A program made the translations under genes and the position numbers. Positions 35,171 to 46,645 of a stretch of 64,000 nucleotides of DNA are shown here, piece after piece; positions within the stretch are counted from its first letter, which is position 1, and each line of letters opens with the position of its first letter. This DNA comes from Melampsora larici-populina 98AG31 (lineage: Eukaryota; Basidiomycota; Pucciniomycetes; Pucciniales; Melampsoraceae). A model generated the notes under the pieces. The model saw only the letters and a list, made by a program, of their open reading frames with translations. It was not told the DNA's origin and did no database searches. The stretch is from positions 2,200,176 through 2,264,175 of the forward strand of contig NW_006768767.1 in NCBI RefSeq assembly GCF_000204055.1, given 5' to 3'.

Positions 35171-35925
35171 GTGTCCTATGAAAGTGTCAGTGCGATGAAA
35201 GTGTCCTTTGTGATTTAAATGGAAGTTAAATACGCTAAGGGGTCTTGAGGTCATAAACAAAGTCATCAGCAACCTTGACATCGAATCAAAACAAAAAACC
35301 CGCTCACATAATCCAACATCTTTCAATACACTGATTCTTGTGGCCACAGTTCCAGAATACAGTGAATTATGAAATCTAGACCTTGCTCAACCTTTGGTTC
35401 TGCAAACTTTGACATCTTTGGCAATTTTTCTTCATTACCGGTAATCAAATAAAGAATGATAATCGATCAGATTTTTTGGTACATTGATATGAGATCTCTA
35501 CAATCGGGTATAATAAAAAAAAGTTGAGTGTGAGTAATTCGGAAAAAGATACAACATCAATGAGTGAGCAAATGAAGAAAAAATCCGAAGTATAAGCTTC
35601 TTTGTTTGATTGGGTTTGATTTGATTATTCCCCTTTATACATCTTGATCCAATCTTCTAGAATGGGTTTGAGAGCTGAGCTACCCTTCTGGATCAAATCT
35701 GATCAAGTGATTTTGAAGCAATGGTCAAAGGTTTTCAAGAGGATTTATAAAAAGACGAGTGCTGATCAAGTGTAACAACACTGTGATATCATCGATGAAC
35801 AGGAAAGATGAGAGGAAGAAATTAGTTTGTTATACAACTGGAAGAAATGGAGATCATCTATAACTTACAGTGGTTTGACAGGCCACGAAGAGAGCAGGTG
35901 GGGTTGGAAACAGCTCAGCCTAAGA
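35171..35925. other. Gene-free stretch before the recombinase retrotransposon
   Basis: No coding region is recognised. The left limit of the retrotransposon fragment could not be placed and lies somewhere in 35870-36000. Confidence 0.4.
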
Positions 35926-36918
35926 GGTTCCTTAGGTGTACAGCTTATTAAGGGCTTAGGGGTTTAATCTAGTTTCGCCGAGAAACTGGGTTGTGCCTTT
36001 AGTGTTATGATATCAATGCTAAGTGAAGAGATGGGTGTGGTAGAGAATAAAGAAAAACGCAGTGAGTTCGCGGAGGAACAGTGTTACCTGGGATTCATCT
36101 GGAATGGTTGCAAGAAGACAGTCCGTTTACCTCAGGAGAAGATAACGGCCCGAATAGAAGAGATCGAACAGTTTATGAGGGAACCCCAGCACAGGTTCAA
36201 GGAGGTGGAAGGTTTAGCAGGTAGATTGAACCACACGGCAATGGTCCTCCCACAGATGTGCTGCTACACAGTAGATATTTACCAATTCATGGCGGAGTGG
36301 CAACACAAATCAGCAAAACGCGAAACACCAGAGTGCGTAGTTAGAGACTTACGGATCTGGTTACACACGCTACAAACTGCTACCCCAAGACGTCTAATAC
36401 CAAAACCAGATATACATTGGCTGGGTAGGTGATGCCTCAACCTCTTATGGCATTGGCGTAAGAATAGGAAAGAAGTGGTGCAAATTCCGTTTGAGGAGGT
36501 CATGGGATCGCTGGGAACAACACACAAATCGGACCGCAGTGAAGTGCACTACGGTCCCTGCTGCGGTGCGGTACAGTTTAAACTCTTAACCGTACCGTAG
36601 TCGTAGTGAAGTCACAGGTATTACTCACGTAGGCTGGTCACTATGGTACGGTCAGCCCGTAGTGTGCCGTACCGTAGTGACCGTAGGCACCGTAGGCTAC
36701 GGGTACACAGCGGCTCAAAGAAATCAAAAACGGGCCTGATGAATTACTTACATAGAAACAGAAAGAGAGACGGGTTACAGCCATATTCAATGAGATAAAG
36801 AAAAACAAGACGCAACTAAAGATAAAACAAGATGAAAAGATAGGTGAAATAAAACAAATGAGATAAAGAAAAGAGAGAGAACTACCAAGATTGGACCCAT
36901 ACCAAATAAGTCGAGAAC

Positions 36919-39900
36919 TCAAGTCTCCTTATTCTTCTTTTTGCCCTCACGCAACTCATGATCCAAAAGGTATGCAACTGCCTCCTGAAACTTGCCAGAA
37001 GGCTCTGCCTTATTCTTCAACCATTCTCGGCAAGCAACAGCCTATGAGATGGTTGAAGGTTTCATTGATCCTCGACTTGAAACAGCGATGTCGGCAGCCG
37101 ATGAGAAAGTTTGCTCGACCGCGCACGAAGTTGCCGGCAACGCCATGTAATCTTGAGCCATAGTGGCCAAGATTGGGAATACCTTTTCATTATTCTACAT
37201 TGCATATCGTTCAGAAATCAGTGGTGAGTAAGAATAAGAAAATAATGAAGATGAGCCAAAAAAATGTACTCACAGCCCACCAGTCAACACTGCAGACATT
37301 ATTCGGGTTCCCCAAGTGGGCAGGGAAAAATGATTGGGAGTATGATTTGTCATAAAATGGTCTATCACTCCACACCTGAGCCATAACACCCACACTACAT
37401 ATGTGTAGCAGGCTCAGTGAATATGTGGTTATCATGTACATACAGTTCTGCTCAGTTATCTGCTCATCAGGACAAGTTATTCATATGTAATACATGCTGT
37501 AACTTCTTTCAGATTGAAAAAAGCTTCCAAAAGATTGACTACATACACTGACTCAATGTTTTGGTGTGATCTCATCAACTCAACTGCATGTAACACACTT
37601 TCTGTTACTAAGACATAGCTTCAACAATATTGCCTGAGCAGCTACAGAATTATATGTAGTGAATTTTTGGGAAAAAAATTTCAAAGTCGAAAAAGTTACA
37701 TGTGGTATAACATGTGATTTATTTATTCTGATGGGCAAAAAACTGAGCAGACCTGTATGTACATGATAGACAACTATTGACTTAGCTTGCTGCACATATG
37801 TAGTGTGGGTGAAATGGCCCAGGTGTGCAGTATTAGATTCTTTTATGAAAAACTGTACTATTAATCATTTTCCTCTGCCAAATTGGGGAAGTTGAATGAT
37901 GTTTACAGTGCAAGTGCACTAACTCCTTTGCCGATGGGATTAGCACCCTCAAGATATCGTTTGAGTTCAAGTTGGATGTCCTGGACAGTCTCAGTCGCTG
38001 GTGCGGCTGGAAACAGGTTATCTTCTTCATCATCACTAACATCAGGTCTATTTTCTGCAATAATTTCTACTGAAGGCGCTCGTGGGGGTGGCATGTTTGC
38101 AGAGTATTCAGAAAATAAAGTTTCTAAGGAGTGTCGCGCACTGATTTCAACGTCTGGGTAGAACTTTGTGATGTAATTTAATCGATGTCGTGGGTTGAGG
38201 ATTGTGGCAATCTGTACGACCTCCGTTCCGGCGGCCTCGTTGGCATAGATTTTTAGATGCTTGAGCATCTCAGTGATCATTACGTCGAGGCTAGGAAAAG
38301 CACTGTCTTTGAAGAGCTTGAAGTTCACTTTGTACCTTACGATACTCAGACAAAACTTTGCAGCCTGAGGGAAAGTCACCCTCCATTCGAACAGTTGCAC
38401 ACTCAAATACCTAGAAGTAGGAAGTGGATGCTCCATCAAAAGCGTCTACCAAAACTTATAAAACAGAATGACTCACCTCAAGCACCTTGTTCACCGAACG
38501 GACAGCTTTCCATTCTTCATCGGAGATACTCAAGCCACGGAAGAAGCGATTTGTTTTTGAATCCGTATGAAGCATGCTGTTGATAATCTGTTCGCAGGAA
38601 ACAGGTCAGGTAAATATATGTAATTCACATACAGAGTGATTACGATTATCTTACCTCATGTCCAGCGGTCGCACGCCTTCGGCTATCAGCTTTGGCATTC
38701 CACCGCACTCCCAGCCATGTATGATACTTTTGAGACCTTGTGCCTTTGCTCGGCTGTTGAACCATTGTCGACGCGAGGAGCTCGAACAGATCATCGTTAC
38801 AACCTTGTCACACTAAAGTAGAAGTCATTTAGAAATGTCAGCTGCAAGCATTTTTGAATAGGAGGGAAGGAGAAGAGTGAGTTGTGCAATGACTGACCTT
38901 TAATAATGCACGTTTGACCAGCTCCGTAGTGTCGGTGGGTTCCTCGTTTTCACAATCGTCTTCTTTATCGTCGGCATTGACAGTGGTGGGTAACAAGCCT
39001 GCATCATCCTCGTCTGATGACGATTGGACATCGATTTCGTTTTCTCCGGTGTTGAGTGTCAATGTGGGAATTGGGACACTAGACCCAGGTCGAGTGCTTG
39101 GTTTGACGTGACCCGCTGAGATTTTCATGGTGTTGAGACCGTGCTTAACCACGAGGGCCAGCTTATGGCAATAGCATCACACATGGTTGGCGGCTGAATC
39201 CCAATGGACTGAGTGTTCGGCGTTCTTGAACATGTTTTCGAGTTCGTCGGCCATAGTCTTATTGTTTGAACCCGAATCAGTGGTTTGCGCTAGTACCTGA
39301 GATGATTGGAAGAAATACAAGAACATATGATAAGATATCAAACAAAAAAATAGAATAAATAAAAAGAAATATTAGTAAAACATTTAAAAAGAAATATGAG
39401 CGTACCTTCTCATGAAGACCATGCTTGATCAGAAACTTTCCCACCGGTCGGGCAAGCAAAGCACCACAATGGTGCCATGTTGCCAACCTCAAAGTTAGGT
39501 GGCTCGTGTGATACTTCCAATCGGAGTCAATCCAAGTGGCGGTGACACCTATGAAAGCTAGACGATTCCCCTTCGTGGTCCATCCGTCGTGGACGAGGCA
39601 AATCTTGCCTTTGTTGCCCTGCAGTGTACAAAGAAAAGTCAGATGGATACTATTCAAAGCATCAAGATATAGAGAGTACTACTAACCTTGATTTGGCTAA
39701 TCAACTGGTCGTATAAAGATGAATAAAGTTCCTTCGCAGTAGCGGCAGCCCAAGTGGGGCTTCTGAGATCGGCCTTGGGATGGGTGAGATGAAAGGCAGC
39801 CCTGAGCGTTGGGTCTTGAAATCAAACCCATGGAAGGGCATGTCGCAACAGCCATATTACCAATAAAACGTTGAGGATGTCGACGCTGAAAGGCGGTCGG

Positions 39901-40807
39901 TTGACAAATGATTTCATAAAGGTAGCGGATGATGATTCATTTTCATTTGATGTAACTTCATGTTGCTTATTTCGTTCTTGGTAGGTAGGAGGAAGACCGT
40001 GATTGGGTTCCTTCATCGTGTTGATACGTCCAACGCATGGAGTTCGGTTCTTGTCACCGTCTCGATGCCCATATAAATTGCTGTTTCCATCTGTACCCCG
40101 TGCACATGTCTCAGGGCAATACTTGCACTCGTATCCACGCAAAACACCTACTGGCTGTTAAAAAAGATTGATCAGTTCAAATCAAAGTTAAACTAAAGTA
40201 ATGATAAGTACTGAAACGAACTTACATCTTGCGGGAGTTGGACCGGTTGGGGTTTATAATACGACAACAGGTGGGTGACTCTCTTGCTTTGAGTTCGGAA
40301 GGCCTTGACAGGAGCCGCGGTTGGGCTTCCTTGATTGATATCGACACCGTCAGGTACTGTAAAGTCCTGAGAACAAGCCAGAATTTAAGAAATCAAATCA
40401 ACACAAGGTAAAGAACACAGAGATTGACTGATTTGGAGCGGTACACTTACAGTTACTGCTGACCGGGCAGCTTTAACTTTGGCGTTAGTAGTACTACTAG
40501 TCTTTCGAGGCTTCTTAGCTGGCTGAGGTTGGACTTCTGATCCGGCTGTGCGCTTCTTTGGCCGAGGAGGAGCTGGAGGTCGTGTTGGGGTATGAGAAGG
40601 TTCTCTGACTCTAACGTCCTCTTCTGGATCGGGTTCGCTTTCTTCTTCTTCATCAGGTACATATAACGACTTACGAGAATCGCCCAAAGTAGGAATAAAA
40701 CCAGAATCACGACGAGCAGGGCTAACACGAGTAGAGCGGCGAGAGCGAGAGGAAGATTGAGTGGATTCAATTTGGGAACTCTTAGGAGCAGATAAATGAG
40801 AAGACAT
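36919..40807 (-). pseudogene. hAT transposase, disabled by stops and a nested MITE
   Basis: The first exons are 40807-40451 (Ser-rich, basic), 40366-40226, 40154-39687, 39618-39405 and 39296-38898, with more down to 36919. Exon 3 has the BED zinc finger (YECKYCPETC...YGHRDGDKNRTPC). HDGWTTKGNRLAF and TTDSGSNN form the N-terminal part of the RNase H-like catalytic core. The C-terminal dimerisation domain is split off: FPILATMAQDYMALPATSCA, with VEQTFSSA carrying the catalytic Glu. Stops at 39822-39824 (TGA) and 39177-39179 (TGA) stand where Arg is expected, and one at 37042-37044 (TAG) where Gln fits. A 463-bp MITE (37368-37830) sits between the middle and C-terminal parts. Confidence 0.85.
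37368..37830. mobile_element. MITE nested in the hAT transposase gene
   Basis: Inverted arms of about 90 bp: CACACCTGAGCCAT with CACCCACACTACATATGTG at the left, and the near complement at the right. Both arms also share ATCATGTACATACAG. No secure target duplication could be read. Confidence 0.75.
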
Positions 40808-41670
40808 TATTTCAGCGTCAAAATTAAACTTAGGAATGGAAAGTAAAATGAATATAAAGGATAAAAGAAGAGAGGAAAAGTGGGAAGAGGAAGAGGAATG
40901 AACAAAAAATTTGAGACGAACCCATTTTTTTAATCGATCCCTTGCTGGTTTTTTAATTCTATCCCTTGCGTGTTGGAAGAGATAGCATCTCGATTGGGAA
41001 TAATGTGGACAGATGCGTCCGTTTCTTACCATCTTGGGATTCGAATATGGGACGCTGAGTAGTATTGGAGTGACCGCTGTCACTTCGAACTACGGTGATA
41101 TCTACTCCGATTGCGGTGACAGCGGTACGGTACCCAGCCCCATATCCCTGGGGGTTTACCCCACTACGGTACAGTCGGACCGTAGTCTGTCGTACCGCAG
41201 ACTACGGTGCCTAGACCGTACCGTCCTCCGTATTTCTCGACGGTCCGATTTGTGTGTTGCTGGGAAGACGGAAGCCAGAGGGGAATCGCATGGGCCGAGA
41301 CAGTGGCTGCCCGGCTAGGTTATCTGATGCTAAAATCCTTACAAACAGTAAAAGGTCAGCGTTTTCTGATGCTAACAGATAATGTAGTAACAGAGAACGC
41401 GATTAAGAATGGGAAGTCAAGGGACAGATGGGTAAATCAAGAATGGCAAAACTTACAAAAGTTACTAATTGGCGATCAGGCCTGCATTGAAGTAAGAAGA
41501 GTGGTATCAGAAGACAATGCAGCGGACAGATTGTCGAGAGGTTTCGATTCGTCAAAACACGTCGCGGACGTAGTAAAACTACAGGTCCCAGAAGATTTAT
41601 CAAGGTTTATTGTTCAAGAGTACGGGAAACCTCATCCGACCGCACTTCGACACGATTCAACATTGTTCAG

Positions 41671-42747
41671 ATGAAAGACCTACCGCAGCACTTCAAAACG
41701 GCAGCAAGCGGAACGTCAAGGGCCGGCAGACATGTGGCAAAAGGGAGCTGGGCAACGTCGACGTTAGCAGGCTACAATTTGGGTGTGACAAAGTTCATGG
41801 AGTTTAAGAATCGAACTGCCGGCGGTTTTGACCCTACTAGAAAGATCTCAGACGATGACTTGTATGACTTTATTGCATGGGCAAGTGAAACGGACGAAGA
41901 CATACCAGACGGCCCCTCGAAAGCACTGAGCTCGGTGACAATAAAGAAATACCTAGACGGTATTTGTGCATGGCATATTGTACAACACAGAGCAAAGCCA
42001 ACGGCAGATCAGGATATTGTAAAAACTCTTATCGCGGCAACGAAAAGAAAGGAAGAAGAGAAAGACTTAGTGACGGTGAAGAAACTGATAATGGTCAAGC
42101 AACTATTTGAACTGTTACAAAATACGTACAAGGGGTCAGATACCCAACAACTCATTGGTGTGGTAGCTCTCGTCGCCTTTTGGGGTGTGGCACGTCTGGG
42201 TGAGCTGCTGAGACCGACAGTAGAGAGTGGAGCTTTACTAAGGAAACACATCGAATTCGGGTCGAAACGAGGAGCGGTCTACGCGAAACTGTACTTGCGA
42301 AAGGCCAAGACGGCAAAACTGGGGGAAGTTCAAGTAATTCACCTTCAGCAGCAGTTCCATGTTTTGGACCCAGTAGCGGTGTTGAAACAATGGCTAGAGA
42401 AAGACCCAACCTTAGATCCGGACAGTATCCTGTTCGCCACAAAAGAAAAAGACACAGTTTGACCCTTAACAAAAACTAGATTCATGAACGGGGCAGCGAA
42501 AGTGTGGGGAAAGGACAGTGTCAGTACGTGGAGCGGACACTCATTCCGGGTAGGGGGAGCGTCGTTGAAGTTCAACCTAAACACATCAATGGAACGGATA
42601 GCAAAGCAAGGCAGATGGACCTCGCTAGCTTACCTCAGGTACCTAAAAGAGTACACACCGGAAGAATTGGAGGAGTCAGAGAAACTGCTGGAGGCCATAC
42701 ACAATGTGAACTGGAACGCCAAGATGACAGGCGACTTAGGTAGCTGA
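41671..42747 (+). pseudogene. Tyrosine recombinase of the retrotransposon, one in-frame stop
   Basis: The frame begins at the ATG at 41671, overlapping the RNase H stop as ATGA. An N-terminal SAM-like helical region (about 30-110) is followed by the catalytic domain. GVARLGELLRP carries the first catalytic Arg, GHSFRVGGASL the His-x-x-Arg pair, and the Tyr is in SLAYLRYLKEY. A TGA at 42460-42462 divides the protein between the two Arg motifs; the frame continues unchanged on the far side (PLTKTRFMNGA). YR enzymes integrate the circular cDNA of these elements. CGA to TGA is the simplest explanation for the stop. Confidence 0.85.
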
Positions 42748-43136
42748 ATCGGCCAGAATAAGAGGGAAAGATGAAATGAGAAACTTAATTGATGATTGGT
42801 GGTCTGTTTTTGATAATAGACAAAGACCAAGCCGTGAGTATATGAGACAATCGTTGTACCATTCAAGGGGGAAGATCCACTTCCCCCCCTCCCCCCTGAA
42901 CTGAACAGCAAGTAAGTGAGTGACGTACCTGCATGTGATTGTCGCACGAATCTTAATTAGAGTTCAGAAGATGAAGGAAGAAAAAAGGTCTTCAGAAGAC
43001 TCAGGCGCGCGGTGACCGTGTGGGGCGTGTGCCTGAGGCTCAGGACGCTCATCCAGGCACCTGAGAGGAGGCACATGGCACACGCATATACACAACAACA
43101 CAGGCGCGCGTCTAGGGCGGGGGGTGGGCCCAGGGA

Positions 43137-45309
43137 TGGAGGATCCCAGCCGGGGCCACATGGTTTACGAAAACCAACTTGGTTTCAGAAAACCAAGCCC
43201 CGGGATGTTTTAAGATAATAATTAGGGAAATTATTAAATATAATTGACGGATGTTGCTTGTTTAAAGTAAAGAGCCCCAGTGGAGGGACCGTTGTAGTAT
43301 TTAAAGCTCAACAAGAGCTTTACAACACCTAAGAAGGGATAATCTACTACGTGTAATATAGTAGAAGTTGCCTAAAGACTGCCTTCTTCAAAGAAACCAG
43401 CACAAGGGCACTTGCTGACCACTTTGTGATAACAGAGAAAAGGATAAAAGGCACCAGAGAAATAAAGCAATACTGTTGTTAAGTATTATTCCCAGATTTT
43501 AAGCGCAAAAAAGTCACACACTATGTTTATTACTAGCAATACTGTTGTAAGTATTATTCCCAATTAGACTTGTAGTCTTTAACACACGTAAATAAATTTC
43601 TCCTTCCTTTTGAAGGGGCGGATTTAAGTGATCTTAGTACAAATATAGTAAATAAATGATGATTTATGACACTACAACAAAGGTATAAGATGCAGAAAAG
43701 GGCGCTACAATCCCAAAATCATCAAGGAGTACTTATATCCACATGTAACAATCTTTACAACAGTCAACAGCCTCAAAAACCAATCAAATCCGCCTAAATA
43801 ACCCTAAAAACCATGTAATGACGCAATGTAATGATCTTGTTACTAATGTATGATGTAATTTTCACAGCCAAAAGTGATCAATGACGCAATGATGTAATGT
43901 ACAGCACTTCTTAAGATGAATACAGGTGATTTTTTCCTTGTAAACTAGCTGAAACCCAATTTTTGAGATTACGAATTTTTTCAGATGTGCTCCAATTTTT
44001 GATTACTAAAGTGCATCTTGTAGCCCACGTGTTACTGATCATTTCTGACACCTATAAGACCTACTTCTGATGAGTGATGAGTAAGATATTGAGTTGTGAA
44101 GTTAAGGTTTTTGGTGTTACATGTGTCTTGTGACTGTAAATTCGAGATTCACACCAATTTCTTATTTCCCTTATAACTTTTTACATACACCTCCGTTACT
44201 AATGATTCAAAGGTTGTACATTATGTAATCCACTCTTCTGCGTTGCATGAGCCATCTACCAACTTATTCTGACGTCATTTGACATATGTAATTAGCTGAA
44301 AACCTCCATTTTCGACGATTTTCACCTATTTTCTTCACTTTTCACAGCTGCTACTCCCTTTTCCTTGCTCATGTAATATGACATCATCTTCTATAACCTT
44401 ACAAATCCCGGAAAATCCTCTTGGCAACCTTAAATTCCATCACTACCACCATTACATATGTAAACTACACGCCTAACCCTTGTTTACCAACTTCGAAAAA
44501 GTACCTTTCTGCTAATAACCTCTGTTTCCCCTTATCAACCTTGAATATTAAAATTGTTCCTGTATAGTAAACTGTTGTTCTTTCATATTCTAACCTTATA
44601 AAACCCATAACTTAATTATAAATAAGCTAAAAACCATTTTCCAACTTTTACACCTATATTTTCGAATTTTTCTTATCTTTTCTTTTTCTGTCTTTTTGTA
44701 ATAACTTTGTAAGTAAACTATGTTGATCTTAATAATAATTTTGAAATAAGATGACATAATAATGAGCTAATAAGTATACATAAGCCTCTAAGAGCTTCAA
44801 TTGATCTGAAAACCTGAATCTCGAATTCTCTGCTATATTGAAGTTTGCTAATAAACTGGTAAAGTAAAGATGATTAATTTTTTTGCTTAATATCATAAAT
44901 AGATCACCACACCGTGGCTTCACGTACTTGGCAACGCCAAGACTCGTCACCCAATCCATACTACAACTCATACGAGCAAGTGTAGAATGGATGACTAGAA
45001 CCACCATATCACAGGTGGTTCGCCAGTCCATGACAGGCTTGCGGGATGTGTGACAGGTAGGCAGGTGAAAAGCGCACCGACAGAGTTCTCGATAAACTCT
45101 GCCACTCACAAGGTGCAAATCTTTCCCACGCCCATACCGATCACACCTGTCAACGACAGACCCTCGCAAGGCCTCATCTATCTCACACCACCAACAAGGT
45201 GGTAGATCACGCAAAACCGCCCCACCCACCCACCAACCCTATGGAGGATCCCAGCCGGGGCCACATGGTTTACGAAAACCAACTTGGTTTCAGAAAACCA
45301 AGCCCCGGG
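43137..45309. repeat. 68-bp direct repeat pair (A), 2.1 kb apart
   Basis: TGGAGGATCCCAGCCGGGGC through AAAACCAAGCCCCGGG is present at 43137-43204 and 45242-45309 without visible differences. It contains the palindrome-like pair CCAACTTGG. Confidence 0.85.
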
Positions 45310-45485
45310 CCGGGGCCCCGCACTACCCCAACCCGCGCCTTCCTGACATACATGTAAGGTAGGCGCACCTGGGCAGGACCATCATGCACCAGGTAGCCAC
45401 GGGACCGTGGCTTCACGTACTTGGCAACGCCAAGACTCGTCACCCAATCCATACTACAACTCATACGAGCAAGTGTAGAATGGAT
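44911..45485. repeat. Identical 82-bp direct repeat pair (B), 493 bp apart
   Basis: ACCGTGGCTTCACGTACTTG through AAGTGTAGAATGGAT is the same at 44911-44992 and 45404-45485. The second copy lies 172 bp from the left end of the 8.1-kb element. Confidence 0.85.
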
Positions 45486-45668
45486 TAATGAGGTTATATT
45501 AAATTTGTTCTATTACATCTACAAGTGGCGGGAAGGGTTCATTACAAAAAGAAAGAGTGAGCTCATCAAGTCGATGAGCTCGGTGACCTTGTTTACCGAA
45601 CGACAAATGATCATTTCGTTGTTAAATGATCACCATCTTCATTTTGATTTGGTTACCTAAACTCATCA

Positions 45669-45712
45669 GAGTCCCACGCTCGAGTCCTCGCGAGACGTCG
45701 AGCGAGGGACTC
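45669..45712. other. Hairpin at the left tip
   Basis: GAGTCCC-CGCTCGA-TC-TCGCGAG pairs with its complement over 44 bases, with only three small mismatches or bulges. It starts 11 bases from the element end. The same structure is at 53706-53749. Confidence 0.8.
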
Positions 45713-45777
45713 AGGACAAGTTTGCTTGTTTTGGCCTGTGAGGGTCAAGCGTTTTTGGTGGAGAGATTTGCTGTCCT

Positions 45778-45786
45778 TATAAAACT
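45778..45786 (+). promoter_or_regulatory. TATA-like box in the left TIR
   Basis: TTATAAAAC reads inward toward the DUF6589 gene, about 860 bp before its ATG. Because it lies in the inverted repeat, the helicase has the identical copy. Role inferred from sequence and direction only. Confidence 0.4.
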
Positions 45787-46078
45787 TTTTCACCTATTTG
45801 TGAAATTTTTTACACCAAAGAAACTTTTTGTTCGCCTTGGTGAGACGCACATTTATATCGAAAAAAAAACCGAGGAAGTAGATCCCCTCCCTTCTTTTTT
45901 GCCTCCAGAAGCTGGTGGTTTGTGCCTTTACTATTCCTGTATTTGTATGTAGCACGCAATTGTAATTGCTGCGAGTATACACATCCACCTTGTGCTTTTT
46001 GGCTTGGTTTTTCCCAACTATCTTGCTGAAAACTACAGTTCAACAAGTGATGCTTACGATTTCATCTCTTTCATGACA

Positions 46079-46345
46079 GACGTATTACCAATTCTGAGCG
46101 CTTCAAATGACCCGATATGTTCATAGATATTCATAAGTATTTGACATATAGACCACATTAGAACCATCTGAAGCCAGGGGTTGAGTAGAAAATACAAAGA
46201 AATACATAAAAAATTCAAAAGCAGAAAAAATTGATGGATACATTCTCATCTCTTTTGCAACGTATTACCAATTCTGAGCGCATCAAATGGTCAAATGTCC
46301 CAATAGATATTCATAACTATAGTCATACACAATAGAGCATTACAA
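46079..46345. repeat. Two direct copies of an 85-bp segment upstream of the DUF6589 gene
   Basis: CGTATTACCAATTCTGAGCG opens both copies (46080 and 46260, 180 bp apart), and both continue through ATAGATATTCATAA. Inside the element, between the left TIR and the gene. Possibly regulatory; no function is shown. Confidence 0.65.
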
Positions 46346-46645
46346 GCATCTCATATTTTATGACACGTGGATGGATACCAATTGCAAATAATTAAAAAGG
46401 AAGAAAAACCCTGCACAAAATCCCCTAGTAAACATTGGAAATGTGATCCCAAAAAGGTTATATGAAATTGCAGAACATTTCTATCTTCAATACTCCACAT
46501 ATAACAATACGGCCCTCATTAATTCTCGGTAAATCTTTGAGCAAAAAAAACAAAATCAAACTTTTATCTTTTTTGATCCGCTGTTATAAACTTCTATAAA
46601 CAATTTCTTCCTCCTCATCTCTCAACAAACTACAAACCAGCAGAA

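Larger units (their letters stand above)
36518..41258. mobile_element. hAT DNA transposon, 4.7 kb, inserted in the RNase H gene
   Basis: CAACACACAAATCGGACCG at the left matches the complement of the right end. GCTGGGAA flanks both sides (36510-36517, 41259-41266). The subterminal regions are full of CGTAGT/ACTACGG/GTACCGT words. It carries a minus-strand transposase (36919-40807). The host reading frame is restored exactly when the element and one duplication copy are ignored. Confidence 0.92.
36007..41674 (+). pseudogene. RT/RNase H of the recombinase retrotransposon, interrupted by a hAT insertion
   Basis: 36007-36429 gives the end of RT (ISMLSEEMG after a damaged YVDD site, then LGFIWNGCKKTVRLPQEK and GLAGRLNHTAMVLPQMC). 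One base appears lost at the DD position just before 36007. At about 36424 a four-base surplus shifts the frame before GDASTSYGIGV, the first RNase H Asp. At 36517 the hAT element enters. Beyond it, at 41267, the frame resumes with the second acidic site (IAWAETVAARLG), then LTDNVVTENA and SEDNAADRLSRG. The frame ends TGA at 41674. So the RNase H acidic residues are all present but lie on two sides of a 4.7-kb insertion. Confidence 0.82.
35930..42747 (+). mobile_element. Tyrosine-recombinase retrotransposon (DIRS/Ngaro-like), partial and split
   Basis: Remnant RT, RNase H and tyrosine recombinase follow in that order on the plus strand, the layout of YR retrotransposons. A hAT element (36518-41258) sits inside the RNase H. 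The 5' part of RT and any gag gene are missing, and terminal repeats were not found. DIRS, Ngaro or PAT membership cannot be settled from what remains. Confidence 0.75.
42748..45657. other. Gene-free region with direct repeats
   Basis: Two interleaved direct repeats are present: 68 bp at 43137-43204 and 45242-45309, and 82 bp at 44911-44992 and 45404-45485. Within 43467-43560 the word GCAATACTGTTGT...AAGTATTATTCCCA occurs twice. 43220-43640 has the look of a solo LTR, but no LTR borders were proved. 43670-44720 is rich in ATGTAATGA words. No gene is supported. Confidence 0.5.
45658..45923 (+). repeat. Left terminal inverted repeat of the 8.1-kb element
   Basis: It matches the complement of 53496-53760 with one C/T difference in the hairpin (GCTCGACG against GCTTGACG) and one inserted C near 45871. 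The near identity indicates a recent insertion or ongoing conversion. Confidence 0.95.

Noticed and set aside
41671..42747. Crypton (recombinase-only DNA element)
   Set aside because: The recombinase overlaps an RT/RNase H frame by ATGA, so it is part of a retrotransposon.
43220..43640. Solo LTR
   Set aside because: The doubled GCAATACTGTTGT word and poly(A)-like signals are suggestive, but no TG...CA borders with a target duplication could be identified.
44729..45229. 166-codon minus-strand frame
   Set aside because: Spans parts of both direct repeats and restarts in the second copy; no recognisable domain.
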